Positions 26,758 through 35,295 of a DNA stretch of 64,000 nt are shown piece by piece. The number at the start of each line of letters is the position of its first letter. Positions within the stretch are counted from its first letter, which is position 1. Both the position numbers and the translations under genes were made by a program. The DNA comes from CAVVAE01 sp963746185. Its GTDB lineage: Bacteria; Actinomycetota; Actinomycetes; Propionibacteriales; Nocardioidaceae. Location of the stretch: the NCBI GenBank assembly GCA_963746185.1, contig CAVVAE010000001.1:248001-312000 (forward strand), in the 5' to 3' direction. Below the pieces are notes generated by a model, which did not search any database, had not been told where the DNA came from, and worked only from the letters and a program-made list of their open reading frames with translations.

Positions 26758-27360
26758 GTGACCGCAGCCGAGCAGGACCAAGCCCCGCGCGTAGTCATCG
26801 CCGAGGACGAGGCACTGATCCGGCTCGACCTCGCCGAGATGCTGGGGGAGGAGGGGTACGACGTCGTCGGACAGGCTGGTGACGGTCAACGTGCGGTCGA
26901 GCTCGTGGAGGAGCTTCGCCCCGACCTCGTCGTCCTCGACGTCAAGATGCCCAAGCTCGACGGCATCTCAGCCGCAGCCAAGATCGCCCAACAGCGGATC
27001 GCCCCGGTGGTGATCCTCACTGCGTTCAGCCAACGCGACTTGGTGGAGCGCGCCCGCGACGCCGGCGCGATGGCCTACCTCGTCAAGCCCTTCGCGAAGA
27101 GCGACCTGGTCCCGGCGATCGAGATGGCGCGATCCCGTTTCGCCGAGCTCGAGCAGCTGGAGGCCGAGGTTGCCGACCTCACCGACCGGCTGGAGACGCG
27201 TAAACTGGTCGACCGAGCCAAGGCGATCCTTCAGGAGACCCTCGGGATCAGCGAGCCTGACGCATTTCGATGGATCCAGAAGACCGCGATGGATTTGCGG
27301 CTTTCGATGCGAGATGTCTCCGAGGGCGTAGTCACGCACGGCCTCGATGTCACGAAATGA
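26758..27360 (+). CDS. pdtaR: ANTAR-domain response regulator (PdtaR)
   Basis: The 200-residue protein has an N-terminal receiver domain: acidic pair in VVIAEDEALIRLD, phospho-acceptor Asp in LVVLDVKMPKLDG, Thr in VVILTAFS and Lys in AYLVKPF. A coiled linker (FAELEQLEAEVADLTDRLE) and a C-terminal ANTAR RNA-binding domain (VDRAKAILQETLGISEPDAF) follow. In PdtaS/PdtaR systems phosphorylation activates the ANTAR domain to bind paired hairpins and antiterminate transcription. The kinase gene is not in this window. GTG 26758 is the start. Confidence 0.93.
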   Translation: MTAAEQDQAPRVVIAEDEALIRLDLAEMLGEEGYDVVGQAGDGQRAVELVEELRPDLVVLDVKMPKLDGISAAAKIAQQRIAPVVILTAFSQRDLVERARDAGAMAYLVKPFAKSDLVPAIEMARSRFAELEQLEAEVADLTDRLETRKLVDRAKAILQETLGISEPDAFRWIQKTAMDLRLSMRDVSEGVVTHGLDVTK

Positions 27361-27481
27361 CAACGACGCCCGCGCGTGGGACGCCGATTCGCTGACTCAG
27401 GCCGTTTTAGACGCTAGGTTGCACAGCATTCCATCGTGCCGACGCCTATGTCGGCTGAACAATCAAGATTTCGGAGGGTCC

Positions 27482-28765
27482 ATGATCCGTCCCACGCGTA
27501 CAGTGCGGCTGTTAGCAGTCTCCGCTGCAGCGGCTTTGCTCCTCACCTCCTGCGGGAGCGACGACAACAACGGTGATGGTGGCGGTGACACACCGAGTGA
27601 CTCGCCCAGTGACACGGCGCCCGCTAAGAAGGGCGACGGGACCCTCACCGTCGGAGTTCTGCAACCACAGACCGGCGACCTCGCGTTCCTCGGGCCTCCG
27701 CAGTTCGCGGGTATCGACCTGGCCATCAAGGACATCAACGCAGCGGGCGGTGTGCTCGGTAACCAGGTGAAGTCGATCAAGGCCGATGAGGGCGATGGAA
27801 CCCCCAACATCGCAGGTCAGTCCGCCGACAAGCTGCTCGATGGTGGTGCGGATGTCATCATCGGTGCCGCCGCCTCGAGCGTCTCTCTCTCCGTGCTTGA
27901 CAAGCTCGTCGGCGCAGGCGTGATGGAGATCTCCGGATCCAACACTGCTGCAGAGCTCGACGACTATCCCGACAAGGGTCTCTACTTCCGCACGGCCCCC
28001 TCGGATGCTCTCCAGGGCGCGGTGCTCGGCGATCTCGTTGTCAAGGATGGCAACACCAACGTTGGGATCCTTGCGCGTCAAGACTCCTACGGTCAGGGCC
28101 TGGCCGACCAGGTGGAAACGACGATCGAGGAGAAGGGCGCCACGGTCTCAAAGAAGGTGCTGTACGCCGCCGACGCAAAGAAGTTCAACGCGGAAGTCAG
28201 CCAGATCGCGGCCTCGAAACCCGAGGCGCTCGTGCTGATCTCCTTCGAAGAGGGCGTCAAGATCATCCCGCAGCTAGTGGCGGCTGGCATCGGCCCGCAG
28301 GACATCCCGACGTACCTCGTCGACGGTAACACCGCCGACTACTCCAAGGAGGACTTCGACGTCTCGGGCGTGAAGGGTACAATCCCCTCGCCCGAAGAGG
28401 TTCCAAAGGACTTCAACGACCTCTTGCTCGGGATCAACCCCAAGCTGGACAGTTTCACCTATGGTCCGCAGGACTACGACGCAACGGTCATGGCGGCACT
28501 TGCAGCCACGGCGGCCGGCGACGACGCCGGCGTGTCCATGGCGACAAAGATGGTCGAGATCTCGAGTGAGGGCACCGAGTGCACCACCTACGCAGACTGC
28601 GTCAAGCTTCTCGAAGACGGCGAGGACATCGACTACAACGGTGTGTCCGGTCCCGTCGACCTGAACGACGCCGGCTCGGTGTCGAAGGCCACCATCAGCA
28701 TCAACCTGTACGACAACAGCAACAAGTTCAAGCAGATCGACTCGGTCTCAGGTGTGCTTGAGTAA
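27482..28765 (+). CDS. Branched-chain amino acid ABC transporter, substrate-binding lipoprotein
   Basis: The 427-residue protein has a signal peptide with a lipobox (ALLLTSC), then an Asp/Asn/Gly/Ser-rich linker. A type I periplasmic-binding fold (LivJ/LivK family) follows, with TVGVLQPQTGDLAFLGPPQ, IDLAIKDINAAGGVLG and VIIGAAASSVSLSVLD. It captures a leucine/isoleucine/valine-type or related ligand outside the cell for the LivHMGF transporter encoded convergently downstream. ATG 27482 follows TTTCGGAGGGTCC, a strong ribosome-binding site. The leader contains a short GCCGAC/GTCGGC hairpin at 27438-27455. Confidence 0.92.
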   Translation: MIRPTRTVRLLAVSAAAALLLTSCGSDDNNGDGGGDTPSDSPSDTAPAKKGDGTLTVGVLQPQTGDLAFLGPPQFAGIDLAIKDINAAGGVLGNQVKSIKADEGDGTPNIAGQSADKLLDGGADVIIGAAASSVSLSVLDKLVGAGVMEISGSNTAAELDDYPDKGLYFRTAPSDALQGAVLGDLVVKDGNTNVGILARQDSYGQGLADQVETTIEEKGATVSKKVLYAADAKKFNAEVSQIAASKPEALVLISFEEGVKIIPQLVAAGIGPQDIPTYLVDGNTADYSKEDFDVSGVKGTIPSPEEVPKDFNDLLLGINPKLDSFTYGPQDYDATVMAALAATAAGDDAGVSMATKMVEISSEGTECTTYADCVKLLEDGEDIDYNGVSGPVDLNDAGSVSKATISINLYDNSNKFKQIDSVSGVLE

Positions 28766-28780
28766 GTGACGTAGTACTAC

Positions 28781-28815
28781 GCAAGGCCCGGACAGTTCAA
28801 CTGTCCGGGCCTTGC
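28781..28815. terminator. Bidirectional terminator between livK-like gene and livF
   Basis: A perfect 15-bp stem (GCAAGGCCCGGACAG with its complement), a 5-base TTCAA loop and a CTTTC tail. It lies 15 bases after one stop and 12 bases before the convergent livF stop. Confidence 0.88.
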
Positions 28816-28827
28816 CTTTCGGACTGC

Positions 28828-29610
28828 TCAGGCTTTGGCGAGGGTGCCTAGGTAGAGTTCGATGACCTTGGGGTCGTTGATGAGGTCCTTGCCGCTCGCG
28901 GTGTATGCGTTGCGCCCTTGGTCGAGCACGTAGCCACGGTCGCAGATCTGCAGGCACCGTCTTGCGTTCTGCTCGACCATCACGACCGACACGCCAGCCC
29001 GATTGATCCGCCTGGTCTGGACGAAGACCTCGTCCTGCATGACTGGGGATAGGCCTGCTGACGGCTCATCGAGAAGCAGTACCGACGGCTCCATCATCAA
29101 GGCCCTGCCCATGGCCACCATTTGTCGCTCGCCTCCTGACAGAGAGCCGGCACGCTGCGATCTACGATCCCTCAGGGCAGGAAACAGTCCACACACGAAA
29201 TCGAAGCGCTCACGAAAGCTCTTGGGGTTCTGGAAGACGCCCATCTCAAGGTTCTCCTGGATGCTGAGCGACGGAAACACGTTGCTCGTCTGCGGAACGA
29301 AGCCGATCCCCGCCGAGACAAGGACGTCGGCCCGCTCGTTGGTCACATCGTCGCCGTTAAGCAGCACCTTGCCAGAGCTCACTTTGACGAGACCGAACAA
29401 TGCCTTGAGCAGGGTTGACTTCCCGGCCCCATTAGGTCCGATGATGCCGACCAGTTCACCGGGCTGGCAGTACAGGTCTGCACCGTTGAGGATGTTGACA
29501 CCGGGAAGGTAACCGGCGATCAGGTCGTCGGCCCTCAACACTGCTCCGTCGGCGGCCGCCAGGTGTGCTGAGCGCTCCGGGGTGCCCGATCCAGTCTGCT
29601 CGTCAGCCAT
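28828..29610 (-). CDS. livF: Branched-chain amino acid ABC transporter ATPase (LivF type)
   Basis: The 260-residue ATPase has a Walker A GPNGAGKSTLLKAL, Q-loop GIGFVPQTSNVFPSL, signature SLSGGERQMVAMGRAL, Walker B VLLLDEPSAGLSP and the switch region VVMVEQNARRCLQ. The FVPQ and VEQN forms are typical of LivF rather than LivG. MADEQTG at 29610 is chosen; the frame continues upstream inside livG. It overlaps the end of livG by eight bases and is the last gene of the livHMGF operon. Confidence 0.94.
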   Translation of the reverse strand: MADEQTGSGTPERSAHLAAADGAVLRADDLIAGYLPGVNILNGADLYCQPGELVGIIGPNGAGKSTLLKALFGLVKVSSGKVLLNGDDVTNERADVLVSAGIGFVPQTSNVFPSLSIQENLEMGVFQNPKSFRERFDFVCGLFPALRDRRSQRAGSLSGGERQMVAMGRALMMEPSVLLLDEPSAGLSPVMQDEVFVQTRRINRAGVSVVMVEQNARRCLQICDRGYVLDQGRNAYTASGKDLINDPKVIELYLGTLAKA

Positions 29611-30571
29611 TCTCTTCACCCCTGGTGTCGATTTCGAGCTCTTCCTGAGCCTTTGCGAGGATGCGCTCTTCTGCCTCGAAGTCGAGCACGGTGTCGTGAT
29701 GAGCACCGAGGTAGGCGTCGATCACGCGCTGGTCGCTCATGACCGAGTCTGGTGGCCCTTCAGAGATGATCTTGCCCTGCGCCATCACAATCACCCAGTC
29801 GGAGATGTCGCGCACCATGTCCATGTCGTGCTCCACGAACAGCACTGTCATGCCATCCTCGCGCAGCGACTTCACGTGACCAAGCAGCGACTGCTTGAGG
29901 GCTGGATTGACCCCAGCCATCGGTTCGTCAAGCATGACGAGCTGCGGCTCAACCATGAGCGCGCGCGCCATCTCCAGGAGCTTGCGCTGCCCACCGGACA
30001 GCGAGCCGGCGAAGTCATCCTTCTTCGGATGCAGCGAGAAGCGCTCGAGCAGCCTGAGCGCCCGCTCGGTGTTGGCCTCCTCCTGACCGCGCCACAGTCC
30101 CCGGAACATGGCCGACATCAAGCTCTCACCCTGCTGATCCTTCGCAGCCATGCGCATGTTCTCCATCACCGTCAGCCTGGATAGCACCTTGGTCAGCTGG
30201 AAGGTCCGGACCATCCCTCGTCGGGCCACCCGATAGGAAGGCACCCTGTTGAGGCTCCTGCCGTCGAAGGACCACGTGCCCTCGTCGGGTTTGTCGAAGC
30301 CGGTGAGGAGGTTGAACAACGTTGTCTTCCCAGCGCCGTTGGGCCCGATAAGGGCAGTGATGACGCCACGCTGGATCTCGACATGGCCGACATCGACCGC
30401 CGTGAGCCCCCCGAAGCGGCGGACGACTCCGTCCGCAACGACGATGGGATTGGGCTTTGCCGCACCAGGCTCGTGTTCCACTCCGGCGAGGGAGGCGCGC
30501 GAGGCCGTGGACTGGTCTGTTTTCGCCGGCGTCTCCTCGACCGCTCCCGGTGAGGTTGACTCAGTGGGCAT
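29603..30571 (-). CDS. livG: Branched-chain amino acid ABC transporter ATPase (LivG type)
   Basis: The 322-residue ATPase has an N-terminal extension of about 40 residues rich in Ser, Thr, Ala and Pro before VADGVVRRFGGLTAV. It has Walker A GPNGAGKTTLFNLLTG, MVRTFQLTKVLSRLTVMENM typical of LivG, signature SLSGGQRKLLEMARAL, Walker B VMLDEPMAGVNP and switch VLFVEHDMDMV. A charged C-terminal tail of about 30 residues follows the ATPase core. It overlaps livM by 11 bases and livF by 8. Confidence 0.94.
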   Translation of the reverse strand: MPTESTSPGAVEETPAKTDQSTASRASLAGVEHEPGAAKPNPIVVADGVVRRFGGLTAVDVGHVEIQRGVITALIGPNGAGKTTLFNLLTGFDKPDEGTWSFDGRSLNRVPSYRVARRGMVRTFQLTKVLSRLTVMENMRMAAKDQQGESLMSAMFRGLWRGQEEANTERALRLLERFSLHPKKDDFAGSLSGGQRKLLEMARALMVEPQLVMLDEPMAGVNPALKQSLLGHVKSLREDGMTVLFVEHDMDMVRDISDWVIVMAQGKIISEGPPDSVMSDQRVIDAYLGAHHDTVLDFEAEERILAKAQEELEIDTRGEENG

Positions 30572-31559
30572 CGAGCGCCAGCTCCCTTCGGTCGCCGAAG
30601 ATTCCCTGCGGTCTGAAGATCATCAGCAACATCAACGCGAGACCCAAGAAGATGAACCGCATGAGGCTTGCCTGGTTCTGCGTCATGATGGACTCAGGGA
30701 TCAGCGGGTCGCCCGGTTCCGTCGCCGCGGAGAAGAACAGGTCGAGGAAGCTGATCAGGAACCAGAAGATCACCGCGCCCACCACTGGGCCAAGCACCCT
30801 GGCGGCGCCGCCCACGAGCAGCACGGTGTAGGCGAAGAACGTGATGTCGGTGGCAAAGAATGACGGGTTGATCGACGCACTGTTGAGACCGGTCATGAAA
30901 CCGGCCAGAGCGCCGAACAGGCCGCCGATGATGAGCGACTGCATTTTGTAGGAGTACACGTTCTTGCCCAGGCTGCGGACCGCATCCTCGTCCTCACGGA
31001 TGGACTTGAGAACGCGCCCCCAGGGGCTGCGCATTAGCAGGTAGACAATGAGGCACGAGACCGCTACCAGTGTCCAGCCGACCACCAGCAGCCAAAAGTC
31101 GTAGGCACGCCACTCGACCACACCGTTGATTCCCATCGCCTCGTTGAAGGGGTTCATCGAGGCGAACGAGCCCGAGAACTGCTGCAGCCCATCCTGACCG
31201 CCGAACTCGTCCTTCAAGCTGACGGAGCCGAGCACCTGGCGGATGATCTCGGCTGCCGCGATCGTCACGATGGCAAGATAGTCAGCCCTCAGCCGCAGGG
31301 TGGGGACACCCAGCAGCAACGCCAGCACCACGGTCATGGCTAGCCCAACGGCGATGCCGAACCAAAAGTTCAGGCCCCACGTGCTCACGACGGAGGCCAA
31401 CGAGTACGCGGCCACCGCCATGAATCCGGCCTGGCCGAAGTTGAGCAGACCCGTGTAGCCGAAGTGGACGTTGAGCCCGATCGCGGCAAGGCAGTAGACG
31501 ACGGCCGCCGGCCCCAGCCCCTGCTGGAGACCTTGGCTGAACATGCTGTGCCAGTCCAT
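30561..31559 (-). CDS. livM: Branched-chain amino acid ABC transporter permease (LivM type)
   Basis: The 332-residue membrane protein has about nine hydrophobic helices. LivM features include GLNVHFGYTGLLNFGQAGFMA near the start, LRADYLAIVTIAAAEIIR, SPWGRVLKSIREDEDAVRSLG before the coupling helix, and MLLMIFRPQGIFGDRRELAL at the end. It pairs with LivH to form the transmembrane channel. It follows livH by 15 bases and overlaps livG. Confidence 0.94.
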   Translation of the reverse strand: MDWHSMFSQGLQQGLGPAAVVYCLAAIGLNVHFGYTGLLNFGQAGFMAVAAYSLASVVSTWGLNFWFGIAVGLAMTVVLALLLGVPTLRLRADYLAIVTIAAAEIIRQVLGSVSLKDEFGGQDGLQQFSGSFASMNPFNEAMGINGVVEWRAYDFWLLVVGWTLVAVSCLIVYLLMRSPWGRVLKSIREDEDAVRSLGKNVYSYKMQSLIIGGLFGALAGFMTGLNSASINPSFFATDITFFAYTVLLVGGAARVLGPVVGAVIFWFLISFLDLFFSAATEPGDPLIPESIMTQNQASLMRFIFLGLALMLLMIFRPQGIFGDRRELALDAH

Positions 31560-31574
31560 GGACTTCTCCTTGCC

Positions 31575-32930
31575 TTATCCGACTCGCCCGGCTCGGCCGA
31601 GCAGGCCTTGCGGGCGGACGAGCAGTACGCCGATGAGGATGACCAACGCGCCCACCTCCTTCAGCTCGGGCGCCACCACGAGCGTCGAGACGTCTATGAA
31701 GATGCCGATGATGAAACTTCCGGCGATGGCTCCCCAGATCGTCCCGAGTCCACCGAGCGTGACGGCCGCGAATACCAAGAGAAGCATTTTGAAGCCGACC
31801 TGATAGTCAAAGCCCTGGGTGACACCGAGCAGCACGCCTGCGAGCCCCGCGAGTGCTGCGCCGCCGATCCACACCACGGCGATGACTCGCTCGACGTTGA
31901 TGCCTGACGACGCGGCCAGGGCGGGGTTGTCGGCGACCGCGCGGGTGGCCTTCCCGATCCGGGTGCGCTGCAACGCTAGCGTAACGACGACCAGGACGAC
32001 AGCAGCCAGAATGGAGACGTAGACGTCCCTGGGTGTGATGGTGATGGCCCCCACTTCCCAGGGGGTGGGGCTGGAGTACTGCGAATAGAGACGGGTGTTC
32101 GCACCCGCGAGGTACTGGTACAGGTTCCGCAAGAAGATCGAAAGGCCGATGCTGACGATCATCATCGCGATCAGCCCCGTTCCGCGGTTTCGAAGCGGCG
32201 CCCAGAGCCCGCGGTTCATTGCCCAGCCGAAGAGTCCGGAGGCCAGGAACGCCACGACGATCGCGACGACCACCGTGACGTCGGTCCCGGCTACCGTGAT
32301 GTCGCCAGGCAGTTGGTCCACCCCGAATGCAACCAAGGCGCCAAATGTGATGAGCTCGCCGTGCGCGAAATTCACCAAACCCGTGGTGCCGAAAATCATC
32401 GACAAGCCGAGAGCCGCCATGGCGAGGAGCAAACAGAACACGATGCTGCCGACGAACAGTTGGAGCCCCTGCACGAATTTGGAAGTGCCCTCAGGCTTGT
32501 CGCCGATGGGGAAAGTGATCGACACATCCGAGTCGAGAGTGATCCGCTGCTTAAGCGTGACCTTGTCTGGGTCCGTCAGCTTCGTCCCTTCGGGGAGGGT
32601 GCTCTCGTCGATCTTGATGACGTAGGTCTTGCCGAGGTTGTCGATCGCGCTGCCTGGGAGGGGGATGTCGAATATCCCCGTCTCGTTGCTCTGCGTCGTA
32701 CCGACAACATTTCCCGACTCGTCCTCCACCGAGATGCTGACTCCCGGGACCGGAGACGCGGGGTCATCTCGTGTGTCCCTCAGACAGCCGATGACGTGGA
32801 TCGTGTTGTCGTCTCGTGGCGGTGGCTGCTCGCATGTGGGCGCGGCAGCCTGTGCGTTTCCCGACATCATGAGTGTCGCGATGATGGCTGCCGACAACAG
32901 TGCCGCGATGCTAGTAAGGCGCACTCGCAC
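31575..32930 (-). CDS. livH: LivH-type permease with an N-terminal secreted beta-domain
   Basis: The 451-residue protein is about 150 residues longer than ordinary LivH. Residues 1-28 form a signal peptide ending NAQA. Residues ~30-148 form an extracytoplasmic domain with two cysteines (33 and 49) and a carboxypeptidase-regulatory/Cna-B-like pattern (PVPGVSISVEDESGNVVG, then ETGIFDIPLPG, then KTYVIKIDESTLPEG). The LivH core begins near residue 153 with AALGLSMIFGTTGLVNFAHG and has RTRIGKATRAVADNPALAASSGI and a C-terminal LLVRPQGLLGRAGRVG. The added domain may aid substrate delivery or receptor docking; this is inference. It is the first gene of livHMGF. Confidence 0.93.
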   Translation of the reverse strand: MRVRLTSIAALLSAAIIATLMMSGNAQAAAPTCEQPPPRDDNTIHVIGCLRDTRDDPASPVPGVSISVEDESGNVVGTTQSNETGIFDIPLPGSAIDNLGKTYVIKIDESTLPEGTKLTDPDKVTLKQRITLDSDVSITFPIGDKPEGTSKFVQGLQLFVGSIVFCLLLAMAALGLSMIFGTTGLVNFAHGELITFGALVAFGVDQLPGDITVAGTDVTVVVAIVVAFLASGLFGWAMNRGLWAPLRNRGTGLIAMMIVSIGLSIFLRNLYQYLAGANTRLYSQYSSPTPWEVGAITITPRDVYVSILAAVVLVVVTLALQRTRIGKATRAVADNPALAASSGINVERVIAVVWIGGAALAGLAGVLLGVTQGFDYQVGFKMLLLVFAAVTLGGLGTIWGAIAGSFIIGIFIDVSTLVVAPELKEVGALVILIGVLLVRPQGLLGRAGRVG

Positions 32931-33151
32931 TGATGACTCCTGTCACGGCTGTTATGGTGTGAAATTGGCCGGGCGCGCACGAACTGGCAAAGCCTCTGCT
33001 AGCACGCGGTCACCTTTGCGGGAGCATAGCGGCAGCGGACCGAGGCGGACCGTAAACGCCACACAATTTCGAACGGATCTGTCATAGGCGGGCGCTCGCA
33101 GCCGACTGCACCCCGCTTGCTGGCCCACTCATGCGAGAGCGCGTCGGAGAC

Positions 33152-33898
33152 TCAGCGCAATAGGACCACGGCTTCGGTGAGCAGGGGCGCGACCAGCAAC
33201 GCCGGGAGGAGGTCGCCAACCGGGATCTGTTTGAGCTGCAGCAGCCGCAGCGCGACGCCGACGAGCAGCAGCCCACCGGTGGCGGTCAGGGCCGCTAGGT
33301 GCGCGTCCGGCAGCACGTTCCCCAGCAAAGCTCCCACGAGCGTCAGCGACCCTTGGACGACGAGGACGACTACAGCTGACGCGGCGACGCCCCACCCGAA
33401 GGACGCGGCAAACGCGATCGCTGCGAACCCGTCGAGGGTCGCCTTCAGAATCAGCTGATCCGCCCCGTTGCCCAAACCATCAGACAGCGACCCGAGAATC
33501 GTCAGCGGACCGACACAGAACAGCATGGACGCCGCCACGAAGCCCTCGATGAAACGCCGCCGTTCGTCGGAGTCTGACTCTCGTGCCAGCCTGCGTTGGA
33601 GGAAGCCACCGAGGTTCTCGAGCCGGAACTCGATCCTGAGTAGTGACCCTGCGATGCCGCCGACCAGGAGTGAGCCGAGCACGATGAGCACGGGCGCTGA
33701 GTCGCCGACAGCGTCCGACAGGTCGGGCTCGGTGACCGCGAACGCCGACAGCGCGGCCACGAGCAAGGTGACCAGGCCGAGGGCGTCGGTGACGACATCA
33801 CGGGTGCGTGGCGGCAGCCGATGGCCGAGCAAGACGCCGATGGCCGAACCGAGGAGCACCGTTGCCACGTTGACCATCGTGCCGAAGCCGCGGAACAC
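33152..33898 (-). CDS. DUF554 (YqgA-like) membrane protein
   Basis: The 248-residue protein begins VFRGFGTMVNVATVLLGSAI, a typical DUF554 N terminus, and has about six or seven hydrophobic helices with LFCVGPLTILGSLSDGL in the middle. The family has no assigned function; a transporter role has been suggested from topology only. GTG 33898 is chosen because GGAGG lies nine bases upstream and the protein then starts at the usual place. The 221 bases between its stop and livH hold only the livH promoter region; I see no gene there. Confidence 0.88.
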   Translation of the reverse strand: MFRGFGTMVNVATVLLGSAIGVLLGHRLPPRTRDVVTDALGLVTLLVAALSAFAVTEPDLSDAVGDSAPVLIVLGSLLVGGIAGSLLRIEFRLENLGGFLQRRLARESDSDERRRFIEGFVAASMLFCVGPLTILGSLSDGLGNGADQLILKATLDGFAAIAFAASFGWGVAASAVVVLVVQGSLTLVGALLGNVLPDAHLAALTATGGLLLVGVALRLLQLKQIPVGDLLPALLVAPLLTEAVVLLR

Positions 33899-34098
33899 GT
33901 CGGGTGCCTCCTTGGGGCAGGTTGTCTGACAGTTGTTGCGTACATGTTTCAGGGCTGCAACAGAAGAATCCAGCCTCCCGGGTGGCAAGACACGATCGTC
34001 CGGTCGTAGTGTTAGTCCGCGCACGCCGGCCTAGAGCCTAACGACTCGACCGGCCGCACCATGGCCACTCGGGGGAGTGACAGATGTGGAGAGCGATC

Positions 34099-34662
34099 AT
34101 GACCCGAGGCTCGGTACTCATTCGCGACGCCGTCCCTGAGGACGCGCAGGCACTGCTGGGTATCTGGACCGACTTCACTGCTGAGTCCGAACGGATCATT
34201 GGTGACGAGGAGTCGTGCGCTGAGACAGAGCGTGCGGTGATCAGGCTCGACACCGACCCCTCCGAACGGCTGTTGGTCGCTGTGGTCGACGACGAGCCGG
34301 TGGGGGTGGCCCACCTGCGGCGCGCGCCGATCTCACCGATCCACGAGGAGGACGCCGTCCACGTCGGCTACCTGCACGTGCTCAGCGGTTTCCGGCGGCG
34401 CGGGGTCGGCAAGCAGCTCCTCGAAGCTGCCGCTGACTGGGCAGAAGAGAAGGACTCCAAGCACATCGTCGCGTCGGTGGCAGCCACTGCACGCGACTCC
34501 AACCGCTTCCTCGCGAGGCTTGGCCTCGGTCAGGTCGCGGTGGTCCGCGCCTCGACGGTGGCGAGCCTGCGATGCAAGCTCGGTACGGCGGCGCCAAGGA
34601 CCGTGATGGAAAACGTGATTGCCGCGCGGCGCCTGATGCGCAGAAGCCGCGCTACGTCCTAA
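34099..34662 (+). CDS. GNAT family N-acetyltransferase
   Basis: The 187-residue protein shows the GNAT fold: VLIRDAVPEDAQALLGIW at the N terminus, HVGYLHVLSGFRRRGVGKQL with the acetyl-CoA pyrophosphate-binding loop (R-R-G-V-G-K), and VAATARDSNRFLARLGL. The acceptor substrate is unknown. ATG 34099 is preferred, with GGAGAG just upstream; ATG 34084 is possible. After the stop lies a cluster of intergenic repeats. Confidence 0.88.
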   Translation: MTRGSVLIRDAVPEDAQALLGIWTDFTAESERIIGDEESCAETERAVIRLDTDPSERLLVAVVDDEPVGVAHLRRAPISPIHEEDAVHVGYLHVLSGFRRRGVGKQLLEAAADWAEEKDSKHIVASVAATARDSNRFLARLGLGQVAVVRASTVASLRCKLGTAAPRTVMENVIAARRLMRRSRATS

Positions 34663-34701
34663 CGACCTTCGGCCGTTTCGGGCGGTCGAGCGGGGGTTTT
34701 C

Positions 34702-34804
34702 GGTGGTCGAGCTTGTCGAGACCCGGTGATTTCGACTGGCTCAATCAGCAGGGGATTTCGACAGGCTCAATCGGCCTGCTTCGGTGATTTCGACAAGCTC
34801 AATC
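34702..34804. repeat. Intergenic repeat cluster (GGTGGTCGAGCTTGTCGAGACC and three GATTTCGAC..GCTCAATC units)
   Basis: The palindromic-type unit at 34702-34723 is followed by three 19-base copies of GATTTCGAC(T/A)(G/A)GCTCAATC at 34728-34746, 34754-34772 and 34786-34804. The last copy overlaps the stop of the thioesterase gene. Both units recur, in the opposite order and orientation, at 58715-58760. They lie between convergent genes, so a termination or RNA-structure role is possible. Confidence 0.85.
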
Positions 34805-35245
34805 GCCGGAGAAGGCGGGGTCCTTGGTGATCAGCTGGCAGGTGATCCGAGCGGTGCACACCCGGCGGTCGGACTCGTCGGAGATGACGATCTCGTAGCA
34901 GGCGACAGTGCGGCCGAGGTGGATCGGCGTTGCGACGCCGGTGACGACTCCCTCGGAGATGGCCCGATGGTGGGTGGCATTGATATCGACGCCGACGGCG
35001 ATCCGGTCCGGCTGGCCATGCAACGTGGCGCCGATCGAGCCGAGGGTCTCGGCGAGCACGCAAGATGCGCCGCCGTGGAGCAGTCCGAAAGGCTGCTGAT
35101 TGCCCTCGACGGGCAGCGTCCCCACGATGCGCTGGGCGCTTGCCTCGAGAATCTCGATTCCCATCCGGTCGAAGATGTTCGCCGACATGAGCAGCGTGGG
35201 GGCTGGGTCGGGGTCGGTTTCCGCTGAGTCGTCTCGCTGTGTCAT
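34799..35245 (-). CDS. PaaI-type hotdog-fold thioesterase
   Basis: The 148-residue protein has the hotdog thioesterase pattern LPVEGNQQPFGLLHGGASCVLAE, with the HGG motif and a catalytic-type Glu in LAETLGS. It is followed by AVGVDINATHHRAI and TPIHLGRTVACYEI. It likely hydrolyses an acyl- or aryl-CoA; the substrate is unknown. It is divergent from polA, an arrangement common in actinobacteria. GGGAG precedes the ATG, so this gene, unlike polA, is leadered. Its last codons lie in an intergenic repeat unit. Confidence 0.9.
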   Translation of the reverse strand: MTQRDDSAETDPDPAPTLLMSANIFDRMGIEILEASAQRIVGTLPVEGNQQPFGLLHGGASCVLAETLGSIGATLHGQPDRIAVGVDINATHHRAISEGVVTGVATPIHLGRTVACYEIVISDESDRRVCTARITCQLITKDPAFSGD

Positions 35246-35283
35246 CTGATCTCCCGCCGCGTCGTACTGTCTGACCGCCAGAC

Positions 35284-35289
35284 TAGAGT
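35284..35289 (+). promoter_or_regulatory. -10 hexamer of polA (leaderless)
   Basis: TAGAGT is followed by six bases and GTG 35296. No ribosome-binding site is visible, consistent with leaderless translation of polA. Confidence 0.55.
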
Positions 35290-35295
35290 CGCCCT

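Noticed and set aside
26590..26889. Upstream extension of the HTH-LAGLIDADG frame through the tRNA gene and into pdtaR
   Set aside because: The extension crosses the tRNA-Leu and the divergent pdtaR start, so the ATG at 26589 is the sensible start.
34728..34804. Three similar 19-base units considered as a CRISPR array
   Set aside because: Units are imperfect, spacers are only 7 and 13 bases, there are no cas genes, and the same unit occurs elsewhere in inverted form. It is an intergenic repeat.
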